NCBI GenBank assembly: GCA_005862225.1
Contig: SZXV01000003.1
Location: 62,001-126,000 of the forward strand
Direction of reading: 5' to 3'
DNA length: 64,000 nucleotides
Origin: Chlorobium sp.
GTDB lineage: Bacteria; Bacteroidota; Chlorobiia; Chlorobiales; Chlorobiaceae
The notes under the pieces are model-generated. The model was not told where the DNA came from, searched no databases, and was given only the letters and a program-made list of their open reading frames with translations. The stretch's first letter is position 1. The number at the start of each line of letters is the position of its first letter. Of this stretch, positions 10,706 to 18,702 are shown in pieces. The position numbers and the translations under genes were made by a program.

Positions 10706-10759
10706 TTCGTGGCTTTGACCACGAAGCTGGACGCCCCATACACGAGAGGGGTTTAGTCC
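10706..10759 (+). ncRNA. Structured 5' leader of rho, two consecutive stem-loops
   Basis: The gap between folC and rho contains two clean stems. The first is TTCGTGG (10706-10712) with CCACGAA (10719-10725), loop CTTTGA. The second is GGAC (10729-10732) with GTCC (10756-10759), enclosing CCCC (10734-10737) with GGGG (10748-10751) and a ten-base loop. The second hairpin is not followed by a tight T-run, so it is not a simple intrinsic terminator. rho mRNAs are autoregulated in several bacteria by Rho-dependent termination in the leader, so a regulatory role is plausible. I recognise no known RNA family. The remaining roughly 200 bases of this gap hold no supported gene. Confidence 0.5.
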
Positions 10760-10806
10760 GTACTTTTGCTTTGGCTTTTTTAACAAGCGTTGAATACTAA
10801 TATACA

Positions 10807-12096
10807 ATGTCGAACAATTCGATTTTTAAAGGTCTGGACATTAATATGCTCCAGAAAAAAAAGGTTGCTGAGTTGCATGCTTTAGCCAAAGAGTTGGGGG
10901 TGATGGCTGCGGGCTTACGAAAAGAAGAGTTGATTTTCAAGATTATTGAAGCTCAGTCCCAGAAGAATACCGATTCTGAAAGCGGTAATGTCATGGTTAA
11001 TACCGGCGTTTTGCAGGTTATCCCTGAAGGTTATGGTTTCCTGCGATCCGCCAATTACAACTACCTCTCTTCCCCTGATGATATTTATGTCTCTCCCTCT
11101 CAGATTAAACGGTTTAACATGCGTACGGGAGATACGGTATCAGGCCAGGTAAGGGCTCCAAAAGAGGGGGAGCGATTTTTTGCTTTGCTGAAGATTAATA
11201 CGATTGATGGCAACGATCCTGAAATTACAAGAGAGAGGCCATATTTTGAAAACCTGACACCTCTTTTTCCTCGTGAACGCCTCAAGCTTGAAACAAAGCA
11301 GTCTGAAGCCTGTGGACGCATTATGGATATTTTTACCCCGATCGGAAAAGGACAGCGGGGATTGATTGTGGCACAGCCGAAAACTGGCAAAACCATGCTT
11401 CTGCAGATGATTGCCAATGCGATCATAAAAAATCATCCAGAGGTTTACCTTATTGTATTGCTTATTGATGAGCGCCCGGAAGAGGTGACCGACATGGCCA
11501 GAAGTGTTCCGGCCGAAGTAGTAAGTTCGACCTTTGATGAAGATCCTGAACGTCATGTGCTTGTTGCAGACATGGTTCTCGAAAAGGCAAAACGGCTTGT
11601 TGAAGTTGGCCGGGACGTGGTGGTACTGCTCGACTCTATTACCCGCCTTGCAAGGGCTCATAATACCATCATTCCTCATTCCGGAAAAATCCTTTCGGGT
11701 GGTATTGATGCAAATGCGCTTACAAAGCCAAAGCGTTTTTTTGGCGCTGCCAGAAATATTGAGGAAGGCGGCAGTCTGACCATTATCGCCACAGCGCTTA
11801 TTGATACTGGTTCGCGAATGGATGACGTCATCTTTGAAGAGTTTAAAGGGACAGGAAATATGGAGCTGCTGCTTGATCGCCGCCTCTCTGAGCGCCGTAT
11901 CTTTCCATCCATCGATATTCTTCGCTCCAGTACTCGTAAAGAGGAACTGCTTTTTACACAGGACGAACTTTCCAGGACATGGTTGCTCCGAAAGTATCTT
12001 GCCGATAAAAATCCGATCGAGTGTATGGAGTTCATGCGGGAGAAAATGGCGGACACCAAGGATAACAAGGATTTTTTCAAATACATGAACGCCTGA
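10807..12096 (+). CDS. rho: Transcription termination factor Rho
   Basis: Rho is the hexameric RNA-dependent ATPase that ends untranslated transcripts. The 429-residue protein has the N-terminal helical domain ([14 protein letters not shown]), a cold-shock-like RNA-binding domain ([17 protein letters not shown] to about 130), the P-loop [11 protein letters not shown] (from 189), Walker [17 protein letters not shown], and the Q/R-loop region [20 protein letters not shown]. Length is normal, without the long N-terminal insertion seen in some phyla. It sits alone behind a structured leader, with no Shine-Dalgarno sequence obvious before the ATG. Confidence 0.98.
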   Translation: MSNNSIFKGLDINMLQKKKVAELHALAKELGVMAAGLRKEELIFKIIEAQSQKNTDSESGNVMVNTGVLQVIPEGYGFLRSANYNYLSSPDDIYVSPSQIKRFNMRTGDTVSGQVRAPKEGERFFALLKINTIDGNDPEITRERPYFENLTPLFPRERLKLETKQSEACGRIMDIFTPIGKGQRGLIVAQPKTGKTMLLQMIANAIIKNHPEVYLIVLLIDERPEEVTDMARSVPAEVVSSTFDEDPERHVLVADMVLEKAKRLVEVGRDVVVLLDSITRLARAHNTIIPHSGKILSGGIDANALTKPKRFFGAARNIEEGGSLTIIATALIDTGSRMDDVIFEEFKGTGNMELLLDRRLSERRIFPSIDILRSSTRKEELLFTQDELSRTWLLRKYLADKNPIECMEFMREKMADTKDNKDFFKYMNA

Positions 12097-12156
12097 GTAT
12101 CGTATGCCGTCAGTTTGACAAAGGAATGAAAATCCCCTTGTGGTACTGAAAAGAGT

Positions 12157-12186
12157 TTGCAGTTGGGGAAAAAAGTCCTATATTAT
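12157..12186 (+). promoter_or_regulatory. Candidate promoter for the small ribosomal protein gene
   Basis: TTGCAG (12157-12162) is followed after 16 bases by TATATT (12179-12184), overlapping TATTAT at an 18-base spacing. It would start transcription just before the AGAGGAAAG ribosome-binding sequence of the 35-codon gene and could also drive the two tRNAs downstream. Confidence 0.4.
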
Positions 12187-12220
12187 CTGCCTTTAAAACA
12201 AGAGGAAAGACACTTACTAT

Positions 12221-12328
12221 ATGCCCTGCGGAAAAAAAAGAAAACGTCATAAAATGGCGGTACACAAGCGTAAAAAGATGCGTCGTAAGAACAGGCACAA
12301 GAAGCGCCAGAGATACCAGAATAAGTAA
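12221..12328 (+). CDS. AURKAIP1/COX24-domain small ribosomal protein, 35 aa
   Basis: A 35-codon gene: it starts MPCGKKRKRHKMAVHKRKK, continues with a run of Arg, Lys and His, and ends RQRYQNK. About 60% of its residues are basic. This matches the short bacterial AURKAIP1/COX24 proteins of Bacteroidetes/Chlorobi, relatives of mitochondrial small-subunit protein mS38 and of the small bS22-like proteins. It presumably binds 16S rRNA near the decoding region. A good Shine-Dalgarno sequence (AGAGGAAAG, about 12 bases upstream) and a candidate promoter precede it. It lies between rho and two tRNA genes. It is easily missed because of its length. Confidence 0.88.
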   Translation: MPCGKKRKRHKMAVHKRKKMRRKNRHKKRQRYQNK

Positions 12329-12360
12329 GTTCCGGTACTCATGTACCTTTGTTATAGGTT

Positions 12361-12433
12361 GAGAATATAGCTCAGTCGGTAGAGCATCTGCCTTTTAAGC
12401 AGAGGGTCGAAGGTTCGAGTCCTTCTATTCTCA
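12361..12433 (+). tRNA. tRNA-Lys (anticodon TTT)
   Basis: A complete cloverleaf can be folded: acceptor GAGAATA (12361-12367) with TATTCTC (12426-12432), discriminator A at 12433, D-arm AGCTCAGTCGGTAGAGC, anticodon stem TCTGC/GCAGA with loop CTTTTAA (anticodon TTT at 12394-12396), and T-arm AAGGTTCGAGTCCTT. CCA is not encoded. It is 33 bases before tRNA-Leu, probably in one transcript. Confidence 0.97.
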
Positions 12434-12466
12434 CTGGGTGTGTAAACGCATTCAGAAATTTGACAA

Positions 12467-12548
12467 GCCCGAGTGGTGAAATTGGTAGACACACTATCTT
12501 GAGGGGGTAGCGCCGAAAGGTGTAGGAGTTCGAATCTCCTCTCGGGCA
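12467..12548 (+). tRNA. tRNA-Leu (anticodon GAG)
   Basis: A class II tRNA of 82 bases: acceptor GCCCGAG (12467-12473) with CTCGGGC (12541-12547), discriminator A, anticodon stem CTATC/GGTAG with loop TTGAGGG (anticodon GAG), a long variable arm with GCC/GGT paired around GAAA, and T-arm GGAGTTCGAATCTCC. CCA is not encoded. A strong terminator follows 12 bases later. Confidence 0.96.
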
Positions 12549-12560
12549 CTTGTTATTGTA

Positions 12561-12587
12561 AAGCCGCTTTGTTGCGGCTTTTTTTTT
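12561..12587 (+). terminator. Intrinsic terminator after the tRNA genes
   Basis: A 7-bp stem AAGCCGC/GCGGCTT with loop TTTGTT, followed directly by a run of seven T. It ends the tRNA transcript and separates it from etfB. Confidence 0.93.
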
Positions 12588-12627
12588 GCAGCCCCGGCAT
12601 CTGCGCGAGAGATCAAAAGAATTCTCT

Positions 12628-13371
12628 ATGAATATTGCAGTATGTATCTGTCAGGTACCTGATACCGCTTCTGTGATCGGATTTGTTGACGGAAAAATAG
12701 ATCGATCAAGAGTCAATGAGGTCATGAATCCCTGTGATGAGTATGCTCTTGAGGAGGCGGTTTGCCTTAAAGAGCGTTTTGAGGGAAGCATTGTGACGGT
12801 GTTCAGTGTCGCACCCATTTCCGCAAAGGAGGTGCTGCGCAAAGCACTGGCCATGGGAGCTGATCGGGCAGTACTGGTGAGCAACCAGGTGTCTGACCCT
12901 TTTCAGACAGCTCAGGTTCTCAGCAGCGCAATGTCAATGTTTTATGGGGGCGAGTTGCCTGATCTTGTCTTTTGCGGCAAACACTCTACAGACTTTCAGA
13001 ACGCACAGGTACCCCCAATGCTTGCTGCGATGCTTGGTATCCCGTCTGTCAGTGGTATTACGGCATTGAGCGCCTCTTCCGAACGCCTTAAGGTCGAGCG
13101 TGAAATTGAAGGGGGTATCGAATATATTGAAACGACGTATCCCGCTTTGCTCAGCGCTGAAAAAGGGTTGAATATACCCCGTAAAACCAGTATAAGATCG
13201 GTTATGGAGGCTCGAAAAAAGACGATTGAGCAGTTATCGGTTCCTCCCTGCGAGAACGCCAGAGTGGTCATGAGCAGTATTGAGCCTCTTGAAAGAAAAA
13301 AAATATGCAAATTTGTGTCTGATGAAAAAGAGCTGATACGGCTGCTCAGAGAAGAGCGTTCTCTTTTCTGA
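12628..13371 (+). CDS. etfB: Electron transfer flavoprotein beta subunit
   Basis: EtfB binds AMP (or a second FAD in bifurcating types) and pairs with EtfA to carry electrons between flavin dehydrogenases and a quinone or other acceptor. The 247-residue product starts MNIAVCICQVPDT and contains MNPCDEYALEEAV, SVAPISAKEVLRKALAMGAD and FCGKHSTDFQNAQVPPMLA, as in the family. I use ATG 12628; a TTG at 12586 in the same frame would add a poor N-terminus overlapping the terminator. etfA follows after about 30 bases. No acyl-CoA dehydrogenase or FixC-like partner is nearby. Confidence 0.93.
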   Translation: MNIAVCICQVPDTASVIGFVDGKIDRSRVNEVMNPCDEYALEEAVCLKERFEGSIVTVFSVAPISAKEVLRKALAMGADRAVLVSNQVSDPFQTAQVLSSAMSMFYGGELPDLVFCGKHSTDFQNAQVPPMLAAMLGIPSVSGITALSASSERLKVEREIEGGIEYIETTYPALLSAEKGLNIPRKTSIRSVMEARKKTIEQLSVPPCENARVVMSSIEPLERKKICKFVSDEKELIRLLREERSLF

Positions 13372-13402
13372 GCAGTCGGTCAATAGAAAAGCCAGGGTGT
13401 CG

Positions 13403-14389
13403 ATGAACAAATTTCTTGTATTTCTGGAGCAGAGGGAAGGCATTATAAAAAAATCTTCCATTGACATCTGGAACAGTGTTCAGGAGCTTGCTGCTGTGCA
13501 GGGAAACTCCATACTGTCAGGTATTCTTGTCGGGCCAGCCGATCTCCATCAAGTTGAAGGTTCTCTCTTTGGAGATGGGGCTATTTTTTATGCCAGTGAT
13601 GAGAAATTCAGATTATACAATCCAGGCAATTATGTCCGGCTTGTTGCTGATACAATGAAACGTGAGAGTTGCACATCCCTTTTTTTTGCTGATACAGCTC
13701 TCAGTCGTGACCTTGCCCCGAAACTTTCTGTGTGCCTTCAGGCATCATTGCTTTCGGGGTGTTCAATCTTTGATGCCGCTACCGCGTGTGGCAGTTGCGG
13801 TCGTTCAGTCTACTCTGGTTTGGCGAGGGCTTCATTTGTTCCTGAGCGTTCATTCAGGATCTATACCATTATGTCACGAGCAACTCAATCTTCCTCCGTT
13901 TCCAGCGCTCATCCCGTTGTTATTCCTCTTGATCAATGCAGCTATATTGATGGTGAGGAGCTTTTTCCGGTTGTTCGCAGGATTGTTATGCACCAGGGAA
14001 GGCCGGATGTGGCCGAAGCAGCCATTATTATTGCAGGTGGCAGGGGAATGGGAGACGCCAATTCGTTTGAATTGCTTGAAAAGATAGCCTTGCTTCTCGG
14101 GGGAGCTGTTGGAGCGAGTCGTCAAGCGGTTGATGAAGGATGGAGGCCTCACTCTGAACAGATAGGACAGACTGGTAAAACAGTAGCGCCAGCGCTCTAT
14201 GTTGCTTGTGGCATATCGGGTGCCGTGCAGCATCTTGCCGGGATCGGGTCAGCCCGTACAGTGGTCGCGATCAATACTGACCCCTATGCGCCGATTTTTG
14301 ATGTTGCAGATTATGGTATTGTTGGCGATGTTCATGTGGTACTGCATGCACTTTATGACGCGCTTCATGATTTTTTGAAGAGGCAATGA
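13403..14389 (+). CDS. etfA: Electron transfer flavoprotein alpha subunit
   Basis: EtfA carries the FAD. The N-terminal part is divergent; the C-terminal FAD domain is clear: AGGRGMGDANSFELLEKIA, GGAVGASRQAVDEGW, IGQTGKTVAPALYVACGISG, and AINTDPYAPIFDVADYGIVGD at the end. Total length about 328 residues, normal. ATG 13403 is used; a GTG six bases upstream is equally possible. It forms an operon with etfB. Which dehydrogenase feeds it in a phototrophic autotroph is not shown here. Confidence 0.93.
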   Translation: MNKFLVFLEQREGIIKKSSIDIWNSVQELAAVQGNSILSGILVGPADLHQVEGSLFGDGAIFYASDEKFRLYNPGNYVRLVADTMKRESCTSLFFADTALSRDLAPKLSVCLQASLLSGCSIFDAATACGSCGRSVYSGLARASFVPERSFRIYTIMSRATQSSSVSSAHPVVIPLDQCSYIDGEELFPVVRRIVMHQGRPDVAEAAIIIAGGRGMGDANSFELLEKIALLLGGAVGASRQAVDEGWRPHSEQIGQTGKTVAPALYVACGISGAVQHLAGIGSARTVVAINTDPYAPIFDVADYGIVGDVHVVLHALYDALHDFLKRQ

Positions 14390-14462
14390 TTTGCAGTACT
14401 TTGGTGTTAGGAAGATGGGATGATGATATGCGCCCCGAAAGCAACGTTAATTTATTTAGCTC

Positions 14463-15056
14463 ATGCGTAAACTTCAGGTAGATATTCTTGGACTTTCAAC
14501 CAGCCCTCATACCAATGGGGCTTATGCACTTATTCTCTATGAATTGGAAGGAAAGCGCAAGCTTCCCATTATTATAGGGGGATTTGAAGCTCAGGCAATT
14601 GCTCTTAAACTTGAAAATATTAAGCCGCCGCGTCCATTTACTCACGATCTGTTCAAAAATATTGCTGATGCCATTCATCTGCGTGTCAATGAAATCATTA
14701 TTGATGAACTGCACAATGAAACTTTTTTTGCAAAAGTTATCTGTGAGGTGAACGGTGAGGTGCATGAAATAGATGCGCGCCCAAGTGATGCCATTGCTAT
14801 TGCCGTACGATTTAATGCGCCGCTGTTTGTTACCGAGGAGATTATGAACGAGGCTGGTATCAAGGAAGAACAGAAAGAAGAGGGTGAGGAAGACGAGGCT
14901 GCTGCGGAAGCTGAAGGAACACCGACCAGCATGCTCACTACTGAAGCCGTGCTCAGCCAGCTTCAGTCGGATCTTAATGAAGCGATAAGTAATGAAAATT
15001 ATGAGGAGGCCGCAAGGCTGCGGGATGAAATATCCCGAATGAAAAGCAGTTCATGA
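14463..15056 (+). CDS. Bifunctional nuclease (BFN/DUF151) with C-terminal UVR motif
   Basis: The first 135 residues are a DUF151 domain (LPIIIGGFEAQAIALKLE, RPFTHDLFKNI, IDARPSDAIAIAVR), a family with reported DNase/RNase activity in plants and a structural representative from Thermotoga. After an acidic low-complexity linker (EEGEEDEAAAEAEG, about 140-153), the last 35 residues form a UvrB/UvrC (UVR) motif with NENYEEAARLRDEI. The UVR motif mediates protein-protein contact in excision repair and in Clp/McsA proteins. The combination is known in Bacteroidetes/Chlorobi. The role in the cell is unknown. The gene converges on bamA. Confidence 0.85.
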   Translation: MRKLQVDILGLSTSPHTNGAYALILYELEGKRKLPIIIGGFEAQAIALKLENIKPPRPFTHDLFKNIADAIHLRVNEIIIDELHNETFFAKVICEVNGEVHEIDARPSDAIAIAVRFNAPLFVTEEIMNEAGIKEEQKEEGEEDEAAAEAEGTPTSMLTTEAVLSQLQSDLNEAISNENYEEAARLRDEISRMKSSS

Positions 15057-15086
15057 ACAGAGATATCTGATTAAAATACCTCTGTT
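15056..15086. terminator. Hairpin between convergent BFN gene and bamA
   Basis: AACAGAG (15056-15062) pairs with CTCTGTT (15080-15086) and lies in the 46-base gap between two convergent genes, starting at the last base of the BFN gene. There is no strong T-run on either strand, so it is only a possible bidirectional terminator. Confidence 0.35.
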
Positions 15087-15102
15087 GCATGTCTGCATTC
15101 GT

Positions 15103-17610
15103 TTATTCTGTTGACGTACCGAAGCTGAACAAGAAGCTCCATCCCTGTTTGGTTTTTGTCGGCAGGCTTTTGACAGGATCAAAGCCATAACCGTAATCCA
15201 TTCCGATCTGTCCGATAATTGGCAGGTAAAGCCTGAGGCCGAGTCCAGCCGATTTTTTCAGTTCTGAAAAATTGACAGCCTGCTTGTTTTCCCAGAGATC
15301 GCCAGCCTCAACAAACGTCAGTGCATAAATACTCACTGATTGTGACAATGTCAGTGGATAACGCAGTTCCGATGTGAACTTTGAGTAAATCTGGCCGGAA
15401 TACAGGCTGGTGTTTGTGGTGGAGCTGGAGCCAAGTTTTGATCCGAGGCTTCTGTCGTCATACCCTCTCAGTGGAACAGTGGGAAGAGAGGACATTCCGC
15501 TGCCACCCATGAAGAAATACTCAGTGTACGGGATATAATCTGATTCGTTAAAGGTTGCAAGATAGCCGTGCTGCGTTGAAAGGTTCCAGATGAGGTTCCT
15601 TGTGATAGGCAAGAACCAGCTTGATGTGCCGATAAATTTGTAAAAATCAACCGATCCCGGCAACGGCCCTCCAGCAAGCTGGGCAGTTAATGTGTTTTTG
15701 CTTCCTCTTCGAGGATAGACGGGATTGTCGATGCTGTTGCGTGAAATAGTTTGCGTTATCGAAAACTCATCAGCCTTGTCGGGGGCGTTAGGATCGGTGT
15801 AATCGATAAAACTCAGAAATCCGCCTTTGCTGTGCAGGTATTTCAGCTTCCAGTTGATTGAACAGTAATCGTCAGGCCATGTCAGGCGTCTTCCAATGGA
15901 AAGAGTTGTCCCATATTGGTCTATGACCGTCGGGTTATCCTTGTTGCCATTCGTATAGTCGTACGCGCTGTGAGTTTTGAAAGCTGAAAATCCTACTGCA
16001 GTTGGCCCTCCGAACGCCCATGGCTCAGTAAAGTTCAGACTGACGGTATTATAGTTCCTGCTGCCGAACTGCCACTGGAGGCCAAGTTGCTGTCCGTCGC
16101 CGTGGGGCAGTGGTCGATATGCTTCAGCCTTGAACATATCCTGCAGAGAAAAGTTGTTGAAGGTTACGCCTAATGCGCCGGTAAATCCACTGCCACTGTA
16201 GCCGACTGAGGCGTTGAACGTATCGGTTTGTTTTTCAGTAACGGAGTATGTCAGATCAACAGTATTTGTTTCAGGGTTTGGTTCAATATCAGGCCTGATC
16301 TGCTCAGGGTCAAAATAGTTAAGCATACTGAGTTCCCTGATACTGCGCACTACGTTTTTGCGGCTGAACATGTCGCCTGGGACAGTGTACAGCTCACGAC
16401 GTATCACATGGTCTTTTGTCTTGGTATTGCCTTTGATATTGATGGTGCTGATTTGAAACTGTTCGCCTTCCTTTAGCGATATAGCCAAATCAACCATATC
16501 GGGTTTGATGACTTGCTCTTCAATATTTGCCTTGAAGGAGAGATAGCCACGATCAAGATAGATGGAGCTGACATCTGAGTTGTCCTGCGAGAAATTAAGT
16601 CGTTCCTGAATCAGTTGCGCATTATATACATCTCCTTTTTTTAATCGGAATGTTTTTTCAAGAATGTCCGTCGTCGCAAATTCTTTGGTATTGCCTGACC
16701 ACGTTATATTTCTGATATGGTATTTTTTGCCTTCTTCAATATAAATATCAAGATACAGGCCTTTTTTGTCTTTGGTATAACTGATTGAGTCGCTTAAGAC
16801 GCGGACATCACGATAGCCGTTGTTACGGTAAAACTCAATCAGCAGATTTTTGTCGTCATTAAATTTATCGGAATCAAATTTTGGTGTTCCAAAAATTTTG
16901 CGCCACCACGAATTCTGACTGGTTTCTTTAAATAATCCTCTGAGCTTTTTCTGATTGAAAGCCGTGTTCCCGTGGAAAGTGATTTTCTCAATAGAGACCT
17001 TTGTTCCTTCGGAAATTGAGAATATGGCGTTAAGATGATTTTTCGTGACAAACTGCTTTCGGACTTCAGCTTCCGCCGTCAGGTATCCTTTGGATGCATA
17101 AAATTTTTCAATTTTATTGATGGCTGTCAGCAGATCCTGCTCGCTGATTTTTTTTCCGGTGACGAGGGCAGCGGTCTTTTTCAGCTCAGTGCTGTCAAAC
17201 TTTTTATTGCCTTCAAAGGTGACCTGGTCAAGGGTCGGCCGCTCTTTGATAACAAATTTCAGCGCGATGTTATTTTCACCAAGATCGCTTTTCTGAACGC
17301 TGATATCGCTGAAGAGCTGAAGCTTCCAGAGGTATTGCAGCGCACTGGAAAGTTCCGTGCCAGGGATTGCAATCCTGTCCGTGGTTTTAAGTGGCAGACT
17401 GCCCATTAACTCCTGTTCCTTAAGTGATTCAAGGCCTGTAAAGGAGATGGATGTTACCGTATAAAGCTCCTTTTTTTCTGGCGCTCCTTTAGTTTGTTCT
17501 GTAGGGACAGGTTGTTTGGTTTGCAGGGTTTTTCCTTCAACTGTTTTTCCTGCAGCATTGAGGGCAAGAGCAAGCAGAACGATGGATATCAGTTTTCGTG
17601 TTTGTTTCAT
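15103..17610 (-). CDS. bamA: Outer membrane protein assembly factor BamA (Omp85)
   Basis: BamA folds and inserts beta-barrel proteins into the outer membrane. The 835-residue product has a signal peptide (KLISIVLLALALNAAGK, about 6-22), a run of POTRA domains to about residue 470 (repeated beta-alpha-alpha-beta-beta units, e.g. VTSISFTGLESL, LDQVTFEGNKKFDS, VSIEKITFHGNTAFN, ISTINIKGNTKTKDHVIRR), and a C-terminal 16-strand barrel with the conserved MGGSGMSSLPTVPLRGYDDRS region and IGMDYGYGFD near the end. It follows uppS by 12 bases in the same direction, a pairing seen in other Chlorobi/Bacteroidetes. Confidence 0.95.
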   Translation of the reverse strand: MKQTRKLISIVLLALALNAAGKTVEGKTLQTKQPVPTEQTKGAPEKKELYTVTSISFTGLESLKEQELMGSLPLKTTDRIAIPGTELSSALQYLWKLQLFSDISVQKSDLGENNIALKFVIKERPTLDQVTFEGNKKFDSTELKKTAALVTGKKISEQDLLTAINKIEKFYASKGYLTAEAEVRKQFVTKNHLNAIFSISEGTKVSIEKITFHGNTAFNQKKLRGLFKETSQNSWWRKIFGTPKFDSDKFNDDKNLLIEFYRNNGYRDVRVLSDSISYTKDKKGLYLDIYIEEGKKYHIRNITWSGNTKEFATTDILEKTFRLKKGDVYNAQLIQERLNFSQDNSDVSSIYLDRGYLSFKANIEEQVIKPDMVDLAISLKEGEQFQISTINIKGNTKTKDHVIRRELYTVPGDMFSRKNVVRSIRELSMLNYFDPEQIRPDIEPNPETNTVDLTYSVTEKQTDTFNASVGYSGSGFTGALGVTFNNFSLQDMFKAEAYRPLPHGDGQQLGLQWQFGSRNYNTVSLNFTEPWAFGGPTAVGFSAFKTHSAYDYTNGNKDNPTVIDQYGTTLSIGRRLTWPDDYCSINWKLKYLHSKGGFLSFIDYTDPNAPDKADEFSITQTISRNSIDNPVYPRRGSKNTLTAQLAGGPLPGSVDFYKFIGTSSWFLPITRNLIWNLSTQHGYLATFNESDYIPYTEYFFMGGSGMSSLPTVPLRGYDDRSLGSKLGSSSTTNTSLYSGQIYSKFTSELRYPLTLSQSVSIYALTFVEAGDLWENKQAVNFSELKKSAGLGLRLYLPIIGQIGMDYGYGFDPVKSLPTKTKQGWSFLFSFGTSTE

Positions 17611-17622
17611 GAAGGGTAAGGA

Positions 17623-18480
17623 TCAATCAGGTTTAAGCTTGTTGGCAGGTATATGTTTTGTCTGAATTTGTTCGCTTGTTTGTCCAAATCTTCGTTCTCT
17701 GCTCTGAAATTCCCGTATGGCATCATACAATTGTGAACGACGAAAATCAGGCCAGTAGGTATTGGTGAAGTAAATTTCGGAATAGGCGCTTTGCCAGAGC
17801 ATAAAGTTGCTGATTCTGAATTCTCCGCTTGTCCGGATCAGAAGTTCAGGATCGGGCATTGATGCTGTTGACAGGTATGAAGCAATAAGCTGATCATCAA
17901 TTGATTCCGGGTTGATAAACCCTTTCTTGACATCAACCGCAATTGCCTTGCAAGCTTGCATAATATCCCATTGGCCGCTGTAACTGAGCGCAATATTCAA
18001 CACCAGTTTGTTGTTGTTTTTGGTGAGTTCCATAGTTTCCGTTAAAACATAACGGACTTTTTGCGGGAGCTGATTCATCTCCCCGATGACATTGAGGCGA
18101 ATATTGTTGTCATGCAGTTTACGGGATTCTCTGCCAATAACCTTCACCAGGAGTTGCATCAAGGCGGATATCTCCTTTTCCGGGCGCTTCCAGTTCTCTG
18201 TTGAAAAAGTAAAAAGAGTCAGATACTTGATGCCAAGCTGGGAACAGGATTCAACAACATCCCGGACAGATTCCACGCCAGCGACATGTCCATCAATTCG
18301 CGTTTTGCCTTTCAGTCTTGCCCAACGACCATTTCCATCCATAATGATAGCAATATGACGAGGAAGTTCACACGATGACTGCAGCTCAGCCTGTACCCGT
18401 TTATCTGCAATGTCATTGTCCGGGGAAAACCAGTGAGGATTAAGCGTTGATGAAAAATCTGATAATTTTATGAGTGCCAT
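17623..18480 (-). CDS. uppS: Isoprenyl transferase (undecaprenyl diphosphate synthase)
   Basis: This cis-prenyltransferase makes the C55 lipid carrier for peptidoglycan and polysaccharides. Motifs: HIAIIMDGNGRWARLKGK (catalytic Asp in MDGNGR), GHVAGVESVRDVV, TLFTFSTENWKRP, LLIRTSGEFRISNFMLWQ and EIYFTNTYWPDF. The 285-residue product has about 40 extra N-terminal residues before the core. It is co-directional with bamA and divergent from gatA; the 222-base gap upstream holds both promoters and no gene I can support. Confidence 0.96.
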   Translation of the reverse strand: MALIKLSDFSSTLNPHWFSPDNDIADKRVQAELQSSCELPRHIAIIMDGNGRWARLKGKTRIDGHVAGVESVRDVVESCSQLGIKYLTLFTFSTENWKRPEKEISALMQLLVKVIGRESRKLHDNNIRLNVIGEMNQLPQKVRYVLTETMELTKNNNKLVLNIALSYSGQWDIMQACKAIAVDVKKGFINPESIDDQLIASYLSTASMPDPELLIRTSGEFRISNFMLWQSAYSEIYFTNTYWPDFRRSQLYDAIREFQSRERRFGQTSEQIQTKHIPANKLKPD

Positions 18481-18702
18481 AACTCCAGGTTACTCCTTAT
18501 CGCTTGACGGGCTTCATGAGTTTTTTTCATGAATTAATCTCCCAAACACAAAATGAACCCAAATTGAATTATATGCAGTTATTTCTTATTATACAAACTT
18601 TACATGAACGAGGAAATGCAGCAAGTTGGCCAGTATTTTTTCTTTTCAACGCTGGTCATGTCTGTCACAGGTACTGTTCTCTTAAAATAATTCATAACAA
18701 AC

